Under the pieces are notes generated by a model that saw nothing but the letters and a program-made list of their open reading frames with translations, did no database searches and was not told the origin of the DNA. Positions 46,500 to 57,728 of a DNA stretch of 64,000 bases are shown here, piece after piece (position 1 is the first letter of the stretch; each line of letters opens with the position of its first letter). The position numbers and the translations under genes are program-made. This stretch comes from Planoprotostelium fungivorum (taxonomy: Eukaryota; Evosea; Variosea; Cavosteliida; Cavosteliaceae). The DNA lies in contig MDYQ01000048.1 in assembly GCA_003024175.1 (NCBI GenBank), forward strand, positions 1-64,000. Direction: 5' to 3'.

Positions 46500-47310
46500 A
46501 CAACAATTACAAAACGACACAGTGGCCTCGATCAACGGCACTTCGACTGCACATCAAGGGCTCACATCGGGGTCTGAAAATAAATTACTTAATTTTGAAT
46601 GCCACATCTCATTTGGCGCTGCGCGAGAGAGCAGCCCTCTCAAATCTCAACCGATGCTTCAGTGGGGAATGACATAAGAGGTAGATTCGAGAGGCATGGT
46701 GGATGGGTATGGATTTTAGGGGCTGCCTTCTTTGAGAACGATGAGTTCCGTAGGGAGGACCACGATCTCCCTTCTTGCAGGTGACTCTTCCTCTTAGAGG
46801 ACTAGGCCTCTTTTCCTCCCAAAGGGTCTCTATGACGGAGAGGAGGCATCTTCAATAGGTGAGACACATTGGAGAGACGAACGTCATCAACCTTGTTCTC
46901 TCTCGAATTAGAAAGAGTAAGTCAGTGGTTGAGGTGAATCGGAATTTGGAATGATTACCAAACCGTTGTTACTGTTCTTAAATAAATGTTCATCTTCGCC
47001 TTCCATCGTCTGTTCAGTCTTATTCTGCGACTTGTGGTGACTCTATGGCCGCAATCTCTTCAGCAAGACCGACGAATATTGCAGCATTTGGCCGAGTATA
47101 GGTTCGGCTATCTTCTCATTGGCCCACTCAAGAGACCTTCGCCCTGCTCCAGCAGATGAACAAATATAATTCATTGACATCATCTTCAATCTGCTTCCAT
47201 CAGACCATCTCCATCATCTGAGGGTCACAGACGCGTGACGGAGACGATGACAGACATAACGGTGTGACCATGTTCACATCCAGCCGTCCGATCGATGACA
47301 CCAAGATATT
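46500..47310. other. Spacer with no recognised gene
   Basis: Short frames only. Nothing is supported as a gene between the weak fragment at 46.1-46.5 kb and the end of the CLN7-like gene. Confidence 0.5.
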
Positions 47311-49256
47311 TTATTCAATCTGCTGGTATCCGTGACTGTTCTTATAGGCTAATTTTCGATAGGCCCCGATCGTGATGACAAACGCAAGAGTCATCATGCT
47401 GCACATGATAGTGAAGATCCACAGGGCACCTTTGTAATTGTAGATGTACGTGGCAGACAGGGGTCCGATCATGCGAGCGACACTTCCGGAAGAACTGAGC
47501 CATCCCATGAACATACCCTTCTCAGGTCACTCTCTCTCCTTCTCCTCTTCTCACCTGATCGAGACCGTCCAAGATCTTCGTATAGAGGGCGATGAGAAGG
47601 GCCACGCTGGTGGCGTAGCCGGCAGATACGAGGGCGACGCCCAAGCCGAATCTGAAAGGATGAGAGGAGAGAATAAAATGAAATAAATCACCTCCATTCG
47701 GGCACGCTCTCTACCGGGTAATTGATGAAAGCACCGAAACCACCGGCAGCGATGAGAGTCGTGATGACGAGGAGGGTTCTATCAGACGACACGTACAGAC
47801 CCACCTACATCCATCAGTCTATCACATGTGATTGTGACAATATCGTCACCTGCAGTAAGACGATGGAGATGATGCAGATACCTCCCAGGCCCATGTAGAG
47901 GTAGCTGTTCGCGTCAGACGCGTCGCATTGTAGAGAGATGTCACCTGTTCTGAGTGGTACCCCATTGGTAGCTGTCCAGTGTGTAGCTGGTGCCGATGGT
48001 CTCGAACACGGTGAAGGCAGCGGTGTAGATGAAGTACAAGATGAGGCACACGGTGACACCCATCCATGGAACAGGCTGAGAGGGTGAGTTCCAAATCGAT
48101 CTCCCGCCTCTCGTCTCACCTGCTTCTCCTTCCTCAATTTGAGAATCTGACTGAACGACTTGATGGAACCTGCCCCGTTGTAGAAGCCCGATCCTACCAC
48201 CGACCCCGGCTTGCTGTTGGTACCTGTCCACGTCAGAAATTCCGCGACTTTTCACCCACTATTCCGAGAAGTTCGCAGAAATTTCACCTGACACGTTCTT
48301 GGCACGCCTGTCGGCCGAAACTTCCTTTAGAAACACGAGAGAGAAGATGGCCAACAGACTGAATATGGCCGACAGGTAACCAGGAGAAGTGTTCGAATCC
48401 ACTTTGATGCCGTTGCCTTCGTACTGCAAGAAGGACAGAGTCGTCACGAGCGAGAAAGCTGTTCGTTGTTTCAGCATCGAAATGTTCTGTCTGCACGGGA
48501 TCACCAGGGCCGATGACGAAACCGAGAATAGTAAAGAGGGAGTTGAGACCCATGACGAGAGTGCGGTTGTTCATGTCTGTGGCGTAGGACAAGTAAGTCT
48601 GGGCCACGGCGTAGTTACCTGCGGCGAGGCCGACGATGAACCTTTTTAGAGGATGAGATGGTGATGGATGGATCGAAGGGAGAGATCACCTGGCACCCAG
48701 CATGACGAACTTTGCATAATGATCGGCGGCGTAGGCGAGAGAGTACATGATGTTTCCAAAGATCATGATGATGAGAGATACGGCGACGACCTGAGGTGGA
48801 TGAGACTCTTGAGAAGATGATCGCATCACCTCTCTCGTGGATCTTTTGTCTGCCCACCAACCTAATATGGGAGAAGAGATGAAGCTACCGGCGCTGTTAA
48901 GGCACACCGCCCATCCAGTCATCGTACTGGCCTCCGTATCATCTAGTCCAAACTGATGGGTGTCAATGGAACAAACACAAAGTGTATCGCACCGATTTGA
49001 GGAAAGGTAGAATGGATGGTAAGACAATGGAGAAGACGACCGAAGAGAGGAAGGTGATGAATAACATCAGAGCGATGCCACCAAGATATCTAAAATCATC
49101 AGATTCGGATCTGTAGTATTGTCTAATACCTATTCGTCGGTTGTGGGGTAGGCGTCGTAGGTTGCAATAGTTTCTAAGACATTCATTAGTGTGTCCATCA
49201 GATACACCATAATCCATCTACCTGCGATTGCTTCTGCTCTTCTTCTTCCTCTGCAT
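47311..49256 (-). CDS. MFS transporter, MFSD8/CLN7-like
   Basis: A basic first exon, MQRKKKSRSNRR, precedes the membrane body: GIALMLFITFLSSVVFSIVL, PSILPFLKS, then STMTGWAVCLNSAGSFISSP, ILGWWADKRSTREVM, VAVSLIIMIFGNIMYSLAYA, KFVMLGARFIVGLAAGNYAV and AQTYLSYATDMNNRTLVMGL. The motif GWWADKR and the GLAAGNYAVAQTYLSYAT block resemble the lysosomal MFSD8/CLN7 group, a chloride-permeable endolysosomal protein in animals. The end is FMGWLSSSGSVARMIGPLSA, IFTIMCSMMTLAFVITIGAY and KNSHGYQQIE. The TAA stop is contained in the AATAAA signal (47310-47315). About ten introns. Confidence 0.82.
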
Positions 49257-49473
49257 AGTGAACTGATTTCTCTCCACTGATGAGAACGTCAGGAATCGAA
49301 CGAATCCATCGCGACAAAGCTTCTTCCACAAATCACGTCAAGCATTCACCTATAATATGAGTCACGTTGAATGTGAGAACCTGATGCCGTGCTGCTCATG
49401 GTTGCCTTCTTTAGGGTGCTGATCGCAAGGTGAGACGAAGCTTGGATTATTCACCCGAAAACCCCCTTATTAT

Positions 49474-49809
49474 TCAATTTATTTGTTCAAAATGACGACA
49501 GCAGAAGCTGTACCACGATTGTATCAGTGCGTAAGACGTTCCTCTCTGTGCTATCCTGGACGCTGTGTTTCGTGACACGATCAAGTCCCTGAGAGGCACA
49601 TAAGTTGGTCCATCTGGTGGAGGTGGTGATGGTGGTGTGTCCGCTCTCCATTGAGTGAGGAATATGATGAGCTGTTCGATGGCTAAGGACAACATGGTTG
49701 TGTGGAAAGGCAGTCCTGTGTCCTGTAGAAGTTTACAAGTGTATTGAACGGAGGCTTCTAATCTTCCGTTTAGCCGATGGTTTTTCCGGCACCACGTCGA
49801 GGATTGCAA
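49474..49809 (-). CDS. Small hypothetical protein, 5' end unresolved
   Basis: An open stretch reads QSSTWCRKNHRLNGRLEASV, then QYTCKLLQDTGLPFHTTMLS, LAIEQLIIFLTQWRADTPPS and a PPPP turn, ending YSFCCRHFEQIN. It has helix-forming content but no known motif. There is no ATG at the 5' end of the open frame, so an upstream exon would be required. It lies between the CLN7-like gene and the PLP enzyme. It could be spurious. Confidence 0.3.
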   Translation of the reverse strand: MQSSTWCRKNHRLNGRLEASVQYTCKLLQDTGLPFHTTMLSLAIEQLIIFLTQWRADTPPSPPPPDGPTYVPLRDLIVSRNTASRIAQRGTSYALIQSWYSFCCRHFEQIN

Positions 49810-49999
49810 GGATTTCGGTGCACTTCCAAGAGGGGGACAGCCTTTTCCTCGGAAGAAGAGAAGAAAGGGGGAATGGTGGTTGAGACTATGAGACGGTCAT
49901 CAGCTGACTGATCGACACTCCATCAGGAGTCACACACGGCCTATGTGACATAGGGCGTTCCATCATCGACCCGATCATCACACAACACGAACAGATTTA

Positions 50000-51741
50000 T
50001 CAAAAGTTCTTTACATCCAAACCAGCTTTGAGGAAAGCGTTCGTCAGATCATCGATGAGGTCCTCGACATCTTCTATGCCGATGGACAGTCTGATGACGT
50101 CTTCGGGCAGTTGTCTCTCCGCTCGAATGTGAGCAGGTATCGACGCGTGAGACATTCTGCAGGGCATGCTGTGTGTCGATTTAGAGGGTCGTATGTCACG
50201 ATGGACAAATCACCTGATGAGAGAGTTGACACAACCGAAGCTGACGCTGATGGTGAAGATCTTGCAGCCGCTGACGATCTGCTCCGATTTCTCTATGCTT
50301 CCCGTCTCAAAACTGAGAACGGCACCCGCACCTGAAGTGGTGAGTCCGAATAATAATAAATAAAATATAAATAAATGTGTCAATCTTCTCACCTCTGGAC
50401 ATGGACTGATGCAGTTCATATTGAGGATGCTCTGGTAGTCCCACGTAGTGGACCTGCATACCATTCAATCGATAGACTCTGACATGATATTCACCTTCAA
50501 ACCATTCTCGACTAAAAATTTGGCGACGATGTCTGTGCTCTGCTGCTGCTTCTCCATTCTAATGGGTAAAGTCTTGACTCCTCGGAGCAGGAGGAAGCTC
50601 TCGAAGGGTCCCAGCCCACTGCCGACAGAGTTGATGACGAAGTAGATCTTCTGTTGAGATATTTTAGAGGGTACATCATGTGCATCGATGAATGATGATG
50701 GTGACATGATCGTGTTCGATGTGATGATGGAGAAAGAGTTCACCTGTGCAATGGCTTCGCTCTTGCAGCCGATGACACCGGCCATGAGATCATGATGTCC
50801 AGACAAGTATTTGGTGGCAGAGTGGTATTCGATATCAGCACCTAACGTGAGAGTCTTCTGGAGGTAAGGTGACATCATGGTGTTGTCCACCACTACGAGA
50901 ATGTGTGGGCTTCTGTCGTGGACGACTCTGCTGATACCCGGTATGTCTGCAACCTTTGGCGATTTCAGTTTCATTTCATCTCAGAAATGTGAGAATGATG
51001 TCGGTGATTGTGATGCTGATGATTGTGAAAGATGGCTGACCTTGAGTAGAGGGTTAGTGGGTGTCTCTAAGAGGACAATTCTTGTCTTGTCGTTCAACTT
51101 CTCTTCGACGTTTTCGACGACGCGGGTGTCTACATGATGGACAATGACACCCATCATCTCCTTCAAAAAGGTGAGGAGGCGGTTGGTTCCTGATCAAGGT
51201 GTCACTCACGATGGCCACACCAAACATGTGATGGAATTTTCAATTCTGAATAGAATCATACCTCCATAGAGGTCATCTCCTGCGATGATCTCTTCTCCCG
51301 CGCGAACGAGGCGGGTTATGGCGTCTAATGCACTCATGCCACTGTTCAGAGCGAAAGCTCTCTCAGCTCCAAGCAATTTAGCCATGTGTGTCTCTGAACC
51401 CTCTCAGTTCAACTGACGATTCCATTTTTGAAACGATGATGAAATAATAATGAAGGAGCAGATGAGCGCTATTCACCTAAATGTGAACGAGTAGGGTTGC
51501 CAGATCTCGAGTAATCGTAAGCTCCGAATTCAGTCGCTGATGTCTGCTTGAACGTGGCTGACTGGTAGATGGGGACTGAAGTAGCTCCGTAGACATCATG
51601 CCAGTTGTCCACTAGCGCATACTCTGTGGCTTCGTGATATCCATTGACTCCCTGTCCGATGGAAGAGAGACGCACGGGTTCATGCCCGCTCTGAATTTCA
51701 TTCTCTCTTATCCAAGAGCCGACAGAAGACCTGATTGGCAT
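50000..51741 (-). CDS. Cystathionine beta/gamma-lyase family PLP enzyme
   Basis: ATG 51741 gives MPIRSSVGSWIRENEIQSGH. Then ATSVPIYQSATFKQTSATEF, YDYSRSGNPTR, FALNSGMSALDAITRLVRAG, ETPTNPLLKVADIPGISRVV, VVDNTMMSPYLQKTLTLGAD and EYHSATKYLSGHHDLMAGVI, where the K of SATK is the pyridoxal phosphate lysine. Next come VGSGLGPFESFLLLRGVKTL, KVHYVGLPEHPQYEL, GAGAVLSFETGSIEKSEQ and RLSIGIEDVEDLIDDL. The DNTMMSPYLQ and GHHDLMAG blocks are closest to cystathionine beta-lyases, which make homocysteine for methionine synthesis; cystathionine gamma-lyase or methionine gamma-lyase activity cannot be excluded. About nine introns. The stop reads TTTTGATAAA. Confidence 0.9.
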
Positions 51742-51941
51742 GATGCTGATCGTAAGATTATGTGCTATTCCTCGCTCTTGGCACGGGATAGGGAACCCGA
51801 ATCTTCGTCGAAAACGGGCATTTTACGACAACAAACGGACTGTACGTACAGATGGACATTACAGTCAGATCATCTGCACGAACACAGAGGGAGAGGATGA
51901 GGCGGTAAGGAAGAGGAGGACATTAGAAGGGAGACGCAAAA

Positions 51942-53881
51942 TTGGTGAAAAATGAAATTCCCATCTACAATGAATTGGAGAGGGCAGGCCAGAAGGAAGG
52001 GTGGAACGGTGAAGTCTGGTCAGACCTCAAATCTCGGTATGTCATTCAATCTATTTCTCGTACTCAATGTTCTACTCAGTTGAAGATGAGCGATATAGGA
52101 GAGATTCAGGTGAGCAGGATGATTCGTTTGACCATTGAAAGCTCAATCGAAACAGAGATCGGATGATCTCAATGCGGTTGGAATAGAGATCGACACACAC
52201 TACATGTCCACTCACCATCAAGTGAAAATGCATTTTCGCTCTGTTATGATTAATTCATAACAGAGTAAATTCCCCGAAGATGGCGATTTTGGTGAAAGAC
52301 ATCATCACTCACACGACATCACGACTGGTGCTGAAGATCTCGAACACGATTACAATGAAGATTCCATACCCATAGAAAACTCCCGCTATGTCCAATCTGC
52401 CCCTTCCAAGATCCGTGGGACCGCTAAACTGACCAGAGATGTGACGGAGAAGAAGAAGGCCGCAACGAAAATGTGGTTGAGAAGTTGCTGCATCCGACGG
52501 GCATTAGGTGAAATGATATCCGTGATCACCTCCATATTGTTCTCCCATGCTGAAGATGAAATAGCCCCCGAGATGGAGTGTGATACACCGATCGGATTAG
52601 CCAGAGAATACATCTTTGTCGCGTATTGTTGCACCTTCAAACAACATGCAGTCGCTCCTGGTGTCTTCTGGACCATCTTCAACGACATGTTCTCTGACAT
52701 GAAGAACATCTATAAGAATCCACGCATCAAGATCACGCGGCAGACCGATCTGGACGTGAGAATTAAAACCTTCGAAATTCCATTTTAATCTCGAATCATT
52801 GAGATTCCTTCAGGCCGTCTTCCCCGGTCTGAAGATGTCCCAAATTCCCCTCCATCAGGACGAAAGGTTCCGCTATTTACCCGGTTGTGGTGCGTGCATC
52901 GTCACGACTCGGTGACTGACAAGTCTCAAAGAATTGGGGCACTTCATCATGAACGATGAGTGGAGAGTAGAGAATGCAGAAGGTGTTCCAGTCATGGAGT
53001 ATTTCTTTGGGCCGACAGGGCCCCCCAACACCGACATCGAAGAGATCAGACAGTACTTTATCAGGAGGAGAGATAACATCTACGATGCATTCTACAACCC
53101 TTGGAATCCATCGTGAGTGATCGTGGAGATGATCGCCATCGTCGAACGATCATCATTGTGATCGCCATCATCGATCGTGTGATCGATGTCATCATGCTGT
53201 GTCATGCGAAAAGGTCTAATTGGAGTAGGATCAGCGTGAGAGGGAGGGGGAAGATCGCGAGTGGAGACGAAAGTTTCGAGAACATTCCAACGACGACAAT
53301 GAAGAAGAGAAGGACTGAAGGTGAATGGTTTAAGATCGATGTGAATCTCACCATCAACAGACGTCACACCATTGAAATATGACATCTGGGAGAATGACAA
53401 GAGTTTTCTCGTAGTTTTCGATGCCCCCGGGGTGCCCTGCGAGAAGATATCCGTTTCAGTCTACCCTTCCATTCTGAAGATAGGAATTCCCAGATATTTC
53501 CTCGAAACGGTGAGGAATGCGATCTTACCGTTGTAGATGACCACTACTGCAGGCGTTGACGAATAGTAATGAATGGAGGATTATCGTGTCGAATCGAGGC
53601 TATTCAACTTCTGACCTCGTGGTGAGTCACAAGATGATCATCATGATCTTCACGATCGGGAGCTGATCATCATGATGATCACGACGAATGACAGAGTCTA
53701 AAAGTCTTTGCAGAGCAAATTTGAAGAATACGAATTGGCTATTCCCGGTCCAATTCGGCAGCAGAAAGAACATCGAACCATGAGGACGGAAAACGGAACC
53801 ATCAAGATCCAGTTACAAAAGGAACACCCCAATCCTCCACAACTCGTGTCGGAAGATGAATGGATAAAAGAAGCTCGTTAA
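51942..53881 (+). CDS. Unknown protein with CS/HSP20-like C-terminus
   Basis: The clearest exons read NEIPIYNELERAGQKEGWNG, EVWSDLKSRYVIQ, MSDIGEIQRSDDLNAVGIEI, then DGDFGERHHHSHDITTG, DVTEKKKAATKMWLRSCCIR, EMECDTPIGLAREYIFVAYC, GVFWTIFNDMFSDMKNIYKN and LGHFIMNDEWRVENAEGVPV. The last part, YDIWENDKSFLVVFDAPGVP, CEKISVSVYPSILKIGI and NGTIKIQLQKEHPNPP, has the strand pattern of an HSP20/p23 domain. I do not recognise the N-terminal part. The true start is probably upstream, between 51742 and 51942, since the frame enters through a likely tiny intron. One intron carries the 27-bp palindrome at 52239. Confidence 0.5.
52239..52265. repeat. 11-bp inverted repeat CTCTGTTATGA
   Basis: CTCTGTTATGA is followed after 5 nt by its reverse complement. 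It lies in an intron of the unknown + strand gene. The right arm plus its flank (52253-52269) is the exact reverse complement of TTTACTCTGTTATGAAT at 45941-45957, next to the hairpin array. It may be a solo terminal-repeat footprint of the same element. Confidence 0.85.
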
Positions 53882-53984
53882 TCACTTGTGAGATACATTA
53901 ACGTGGGTTGTCTGGAGCGATGAACCGTTTTTCCATCACGTTGTGGTGATGATCGCTCGCCAGCTGAATGTTTCGAAATTCGGT

Positions 53985-55570
53985 TCAAATGGGTTTTATT
54001 TGAAAGTCCGAATGTTCCGAGGGAAGTCGATTCCATTCTCTGAATTCAGACGAGGACAGCAGCACTTCTTTCGCTCTTCTGTAATCCACTCCTCCTCTCT
54101 TCATCTCGATGTACGTCTCCCCCTTGCATCCAAACGCTTGTCGAGCCATGAGTCCCAATTTCATCTGTATTCCGTTCCGTCAGTCCCAAAGCAGGAGATC
54201 ATCGTCTCGTTGTAGTCTGATGTGTGGAACCAATCGAAGAGTATTCACTTTAGATAACGAGGGTGCATGTTTGGGAGAGTCTAGATTCTTCTTTGTCAGG
54301 CCCATCTTCCTTCCACTCTGAGCCACCGTAACTTCACTGATGCCGCCGTCCATGTAGCTGATGGCTGTGATCGTGTCATCGTGGAAATTTCGTGGAGGCT
54401 TCACCGTAACCAGAGGACACGGCGTCGGTCGTAGCGGCGGATTTTCCTTTTTGGAAGACTACAACGGGGTGGCCCAATCGAATGTGCCGCCGACTGTATC
54501 CTTCGGGTAGCCCCTCCTCCATCGAATCAGGTTCGTTGTAGATCGACCGCTCACCACTCGCACTCGCAGATTGATCGCGCGATCTAGTGCCTCGCGATGG
54601 TAGTAGTCACCCACTACGAGATATGATAGGTAGAGAGGTGACATCACTGTAGATAGAATAGCACCTTGTACTCCCAACACAGACCACGATGCTATCTTAT
54701 CACTGATTATGTGAGGAAAGAATAAAATAGAATAAATACCTGCAAGACATGGACGTGGTGAATTCACCTCTACCGGGCTTTCTTCGAACGAGGCCGGTTT
54801 CCCGCCAATTCTAGTGAAATTCAGTAGATATTTCGTCTACAACGGTGTAGATGGATCACCTGTGGTTCGTCTCCCCTCATTCGTTTCTGGGTTGTCTCCT
54901 GGGTCGAATCGTCCGTGGAAACTCTTCGCTTCTTCTTCTCTGGCTCTTCTGTCTCCTCTAGTGTAACCTCTACACTTGGACCTTCAAAGATGGAGGCATC
55001 ACCACCTGCTCTACGATCGGTTTGAGATCAAGAGTGATGATGATCATGGTCTCGATGGGTGATGTTAGATGATCAACTCACATGGAGTATGACTGATGTA
55101 CATTCCCAAACGATAAATGTCCTTGAGGTTGTATTTGTCATCTTTTTTCTCAAAGATGGCCTTCGATCCCTCCTATCTCTTTCAGATGTGATCAAGTGAT
55201 ACGCTGTCACCTTACGTAATTCATCGTATAGAAGACGGATCAGAGAACGTCGAGCGATGATTTCGGCGTGCGAATCGTGGATGATGTCTCCTCTCTTGTT
55301 CAATTGGGATTCGGAAAGACATCGATTACCAGTGCCCATAGATAAGATTTTGACGGGTGTCCAGTTCTAAAAGAATGTCAATTCCATTCCATCCACAAGC
55401 CAGGATAACAGACATACCTCCTCTATCTTCTGAAGTAGACAAAAAGAGGCTAGAACCGTCCATTCTCGAGCGGTAGGTTTCCCTTTGGGAGCTAATCGTT
55501 CATAAAGTTGGATCGTCATCTCAGCCATTTTATCCATCGACCTCTGGCTCATCTCCTCTGCTTCCACCAT
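53985..55570 (-). CDS. ADAT1: tRNA-specific adenosine deaminase ADAT1
   Basis: ATG 55570 gives MVEAEEMSQRSMDKMAEMTI, then WTVLASFCLLQKIEE, VKILSMGTGNRCLSESQLNK and RGDIIHDSHAEIIARRSLIR. HAE supplies the zinc ligand and catalytic glutamate. Across an intron the second ligand motif forms: YISHTPCGGDASIFEGPSVE. Then a charged linker, and DKIASWSVLGVQGAILSTVM, SPLYLSYLVVGDYYHREALD. The end is FREWNRLPSEHSDFQIKPI. The deaminase domain of the ADAR/ADAT1 family without an RNA-binding domain fits ADAT1, which turns adenosine 37 of tRNA-Ala into inosine. AATAAA lies inside the last codons (53995-54000, - strand), a few bases before the stop. It diverges from the RUN gene over a 127-bp promoter. Confidence 0.93.
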
Positions 55571-55697
55571 GCCGATCGTCGATCTGAACTGAAATTGTCT
55601 CCTATGTTCGCTAATGTCAGAAAACAACGGGCTTTATTCTTCCCCTGTCTTCTCGAGAAGCCAACAACAGACATCATCGTCCTCTCGATCTGTGGAC

Positions 55698-57445
55698 ATG
55701 ATGGCGGGTGAGTCTTTGCAAGCACATCTAATCCTCAAACATCCTTATAGAAGCGACTCCACCGGCTGGCCTCAACAACATCACCGAAGAGCTTTCAAAG
55801 GTACTCTCATCCTTTGATTTTATCACGTTCATAAGTGGCAGTCCTCACGGCTCACCATACATATAGGTCGTAGCCGAGTTGGTGTCGCCGGAGAAGAAGG
55901 GCGATGCCGAGAACGAAGCATTAGAGAGAAACACAAACCGATTGCTCTATCTGCTAGAGAAAATTTTGGAACATGGTCTAAAAGGTTGTGAATCGATCCG
56001 ATCGCACGAATGCGACAAACATCATCTTCCGATCGAGATGGAAACTGACACGCCCACAGAGAACGTATCGATGTTTGCAACGTCTTCAGCTTGGTATTGG
56101 CTCGAACAACTCGATGAATGTCTGCCAGGGAGTGAGGTACACCTGCTCGATTCATCATGATCTTCATCATATCGTCATTACACTGTGATTTCTTCTCTAT
56201 CAAGATTTATGTTGATCGGATCTGAATGACATGATCAGGTGAAAGAGATGATTACTCTCATCCGTTCTACTGCGAGTACCACATTTGGTCGCACGCGAGT
56301 CTTCCTTCGTTACACACTGAACCAAGGTCGTCCATCACGATCATCGTTATCATCCATATCCATCTCTTCGTACGCTGAATTTGGCTCAGGAGCTCTCACG
56401 GAAGATCTCAGTGCCTTGATATGGAACACAACTCTGACCGAGTGAGTGAAACAATGTCGACAGTTGTACACCGTAGATTCTGACCGTCGACATTAGAAAG
56501 TACTACCGCCAGGGAGCCATCGTACGCCACCCAGAGACATCGAATCTATTTTTAGAAGTCATCGAACCCCTCAAGAACTTGAAATTTCAAGTAGATTTCG
56601 AGGACAAGTTATTGGACTCCATCGACTACTGGCAGAAGTTAGTTGAGGCCAGGTGAATTCAAAGGAAAACTTTTTCTCATGATCATCGCAGGAAACGAGG
56701 GGAGACGTTGTCTTCTAAACCGAACGGAGAACCTGTCTTTGACACGGACACTCTCAAGTCTCTGTCTACTCTATCTCCCAGACAGTTGACGGAAAAGTTG
56801 AAGACGATGTCACACAAACCGGGGAGGAGGACTCTCACGGCGGACGACACGGTGAAGGTGGTGATGTTTATGATGGTGATGTGCTGATGATGTACGACAG
56901 GCATTATTTCATCGTTTGGACCAACAGACGACAGAGGCAGAGAATACAAAGAGGGAGTTGGAGAGAGCGAAGGTGAATGTTGTTTTCGATTAGATTGATT
57001 CTCATCCTACTGTAGGAAGCACTGAAATCTGCGGAATCTCAGATGCGATCTCTCATCGAGGAGAACAACTCGCTCAAGCACCGTTTAGACGATATCAAGT
57101 GAGTCATCTAAGACATCCATCACTCACCTGATCTGCATCACTCGCATGACTCACCTCATGCAGCGTAGAGCTATCCATCTATAAGAACAACGCCTCGGAA
57201 CCACTGTCTCCCATCGTTCCATTCCAGCTGCGGCGGTCTGTTGACACGTCACTCGCCGAGGACACAGAACAAGACGATGAGGTGAAACACCGCATCACCG
57301 ACACCGTCTCATGCTTCCCCAGATGTTCCGCGAGCACGAGCTGATGGTCGAGAGGATGGAGAAGGCTTCCGCATTCATCAAACAGATGAAAGAGAACGAC
57401 GCGAAGATGAAAGAGAAGATTCTCCTGGCCTGTGCTTACGAATAG
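55698..57445 (+). CDS. RUN-domain protein with C-terminal coiled coil
   Basis: The start MMAEATPPAGLNNITEELSK joins to VVAELVSPEKKGDAENEA. The RUN domain runs from LERNTNRLLYLLEKILEHGL through SSAWYWLEQLDECLPGSEVK and LIRSTASTTFGRTRVFLRYT to TEDLSALIWNTTLTEKYYRQ, GAIVRHPETSNLFLEVIEPL and KNLKFQVDF. The C-terminal third is heptad-rich (AENTKRELERAKEALKSAES, EENNSLKHRLDD, ERMEKASAFIKQMKENDAKM), ending LLACAYE. Layout resembles RUFY/RUNDC proteins without the FYVE finger; those link Rab and Arl GTPases to membrane traffic and motors. Introns are short (40-70 nt). Confidence 0.88.
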
Positions 57446-57728
57446 AGTTTGATCATATTGCTTCTCCATCGTAACTCATTTTTTTATAGTGGCATTAAGT
57501 CGTGTGAAGCCGGTCACCTAACCTGGATATTATTCGCCTCAGGGTCACGCATTCAGCGTTTTGTTTTTGAGAATGGCCGATCTGTTGTGAGCTTAAGTCG
57601 ATAGACGAGAAAGTCTACGGTAGTTAATGCGTGACTGGGGGTGGGCTAACGCATAACATCAAGATGGGAACACGACCGAGACACAAACACGACCGTCCAT
57701 TTTGGCGCATTCTATCGGATAGCACAGG

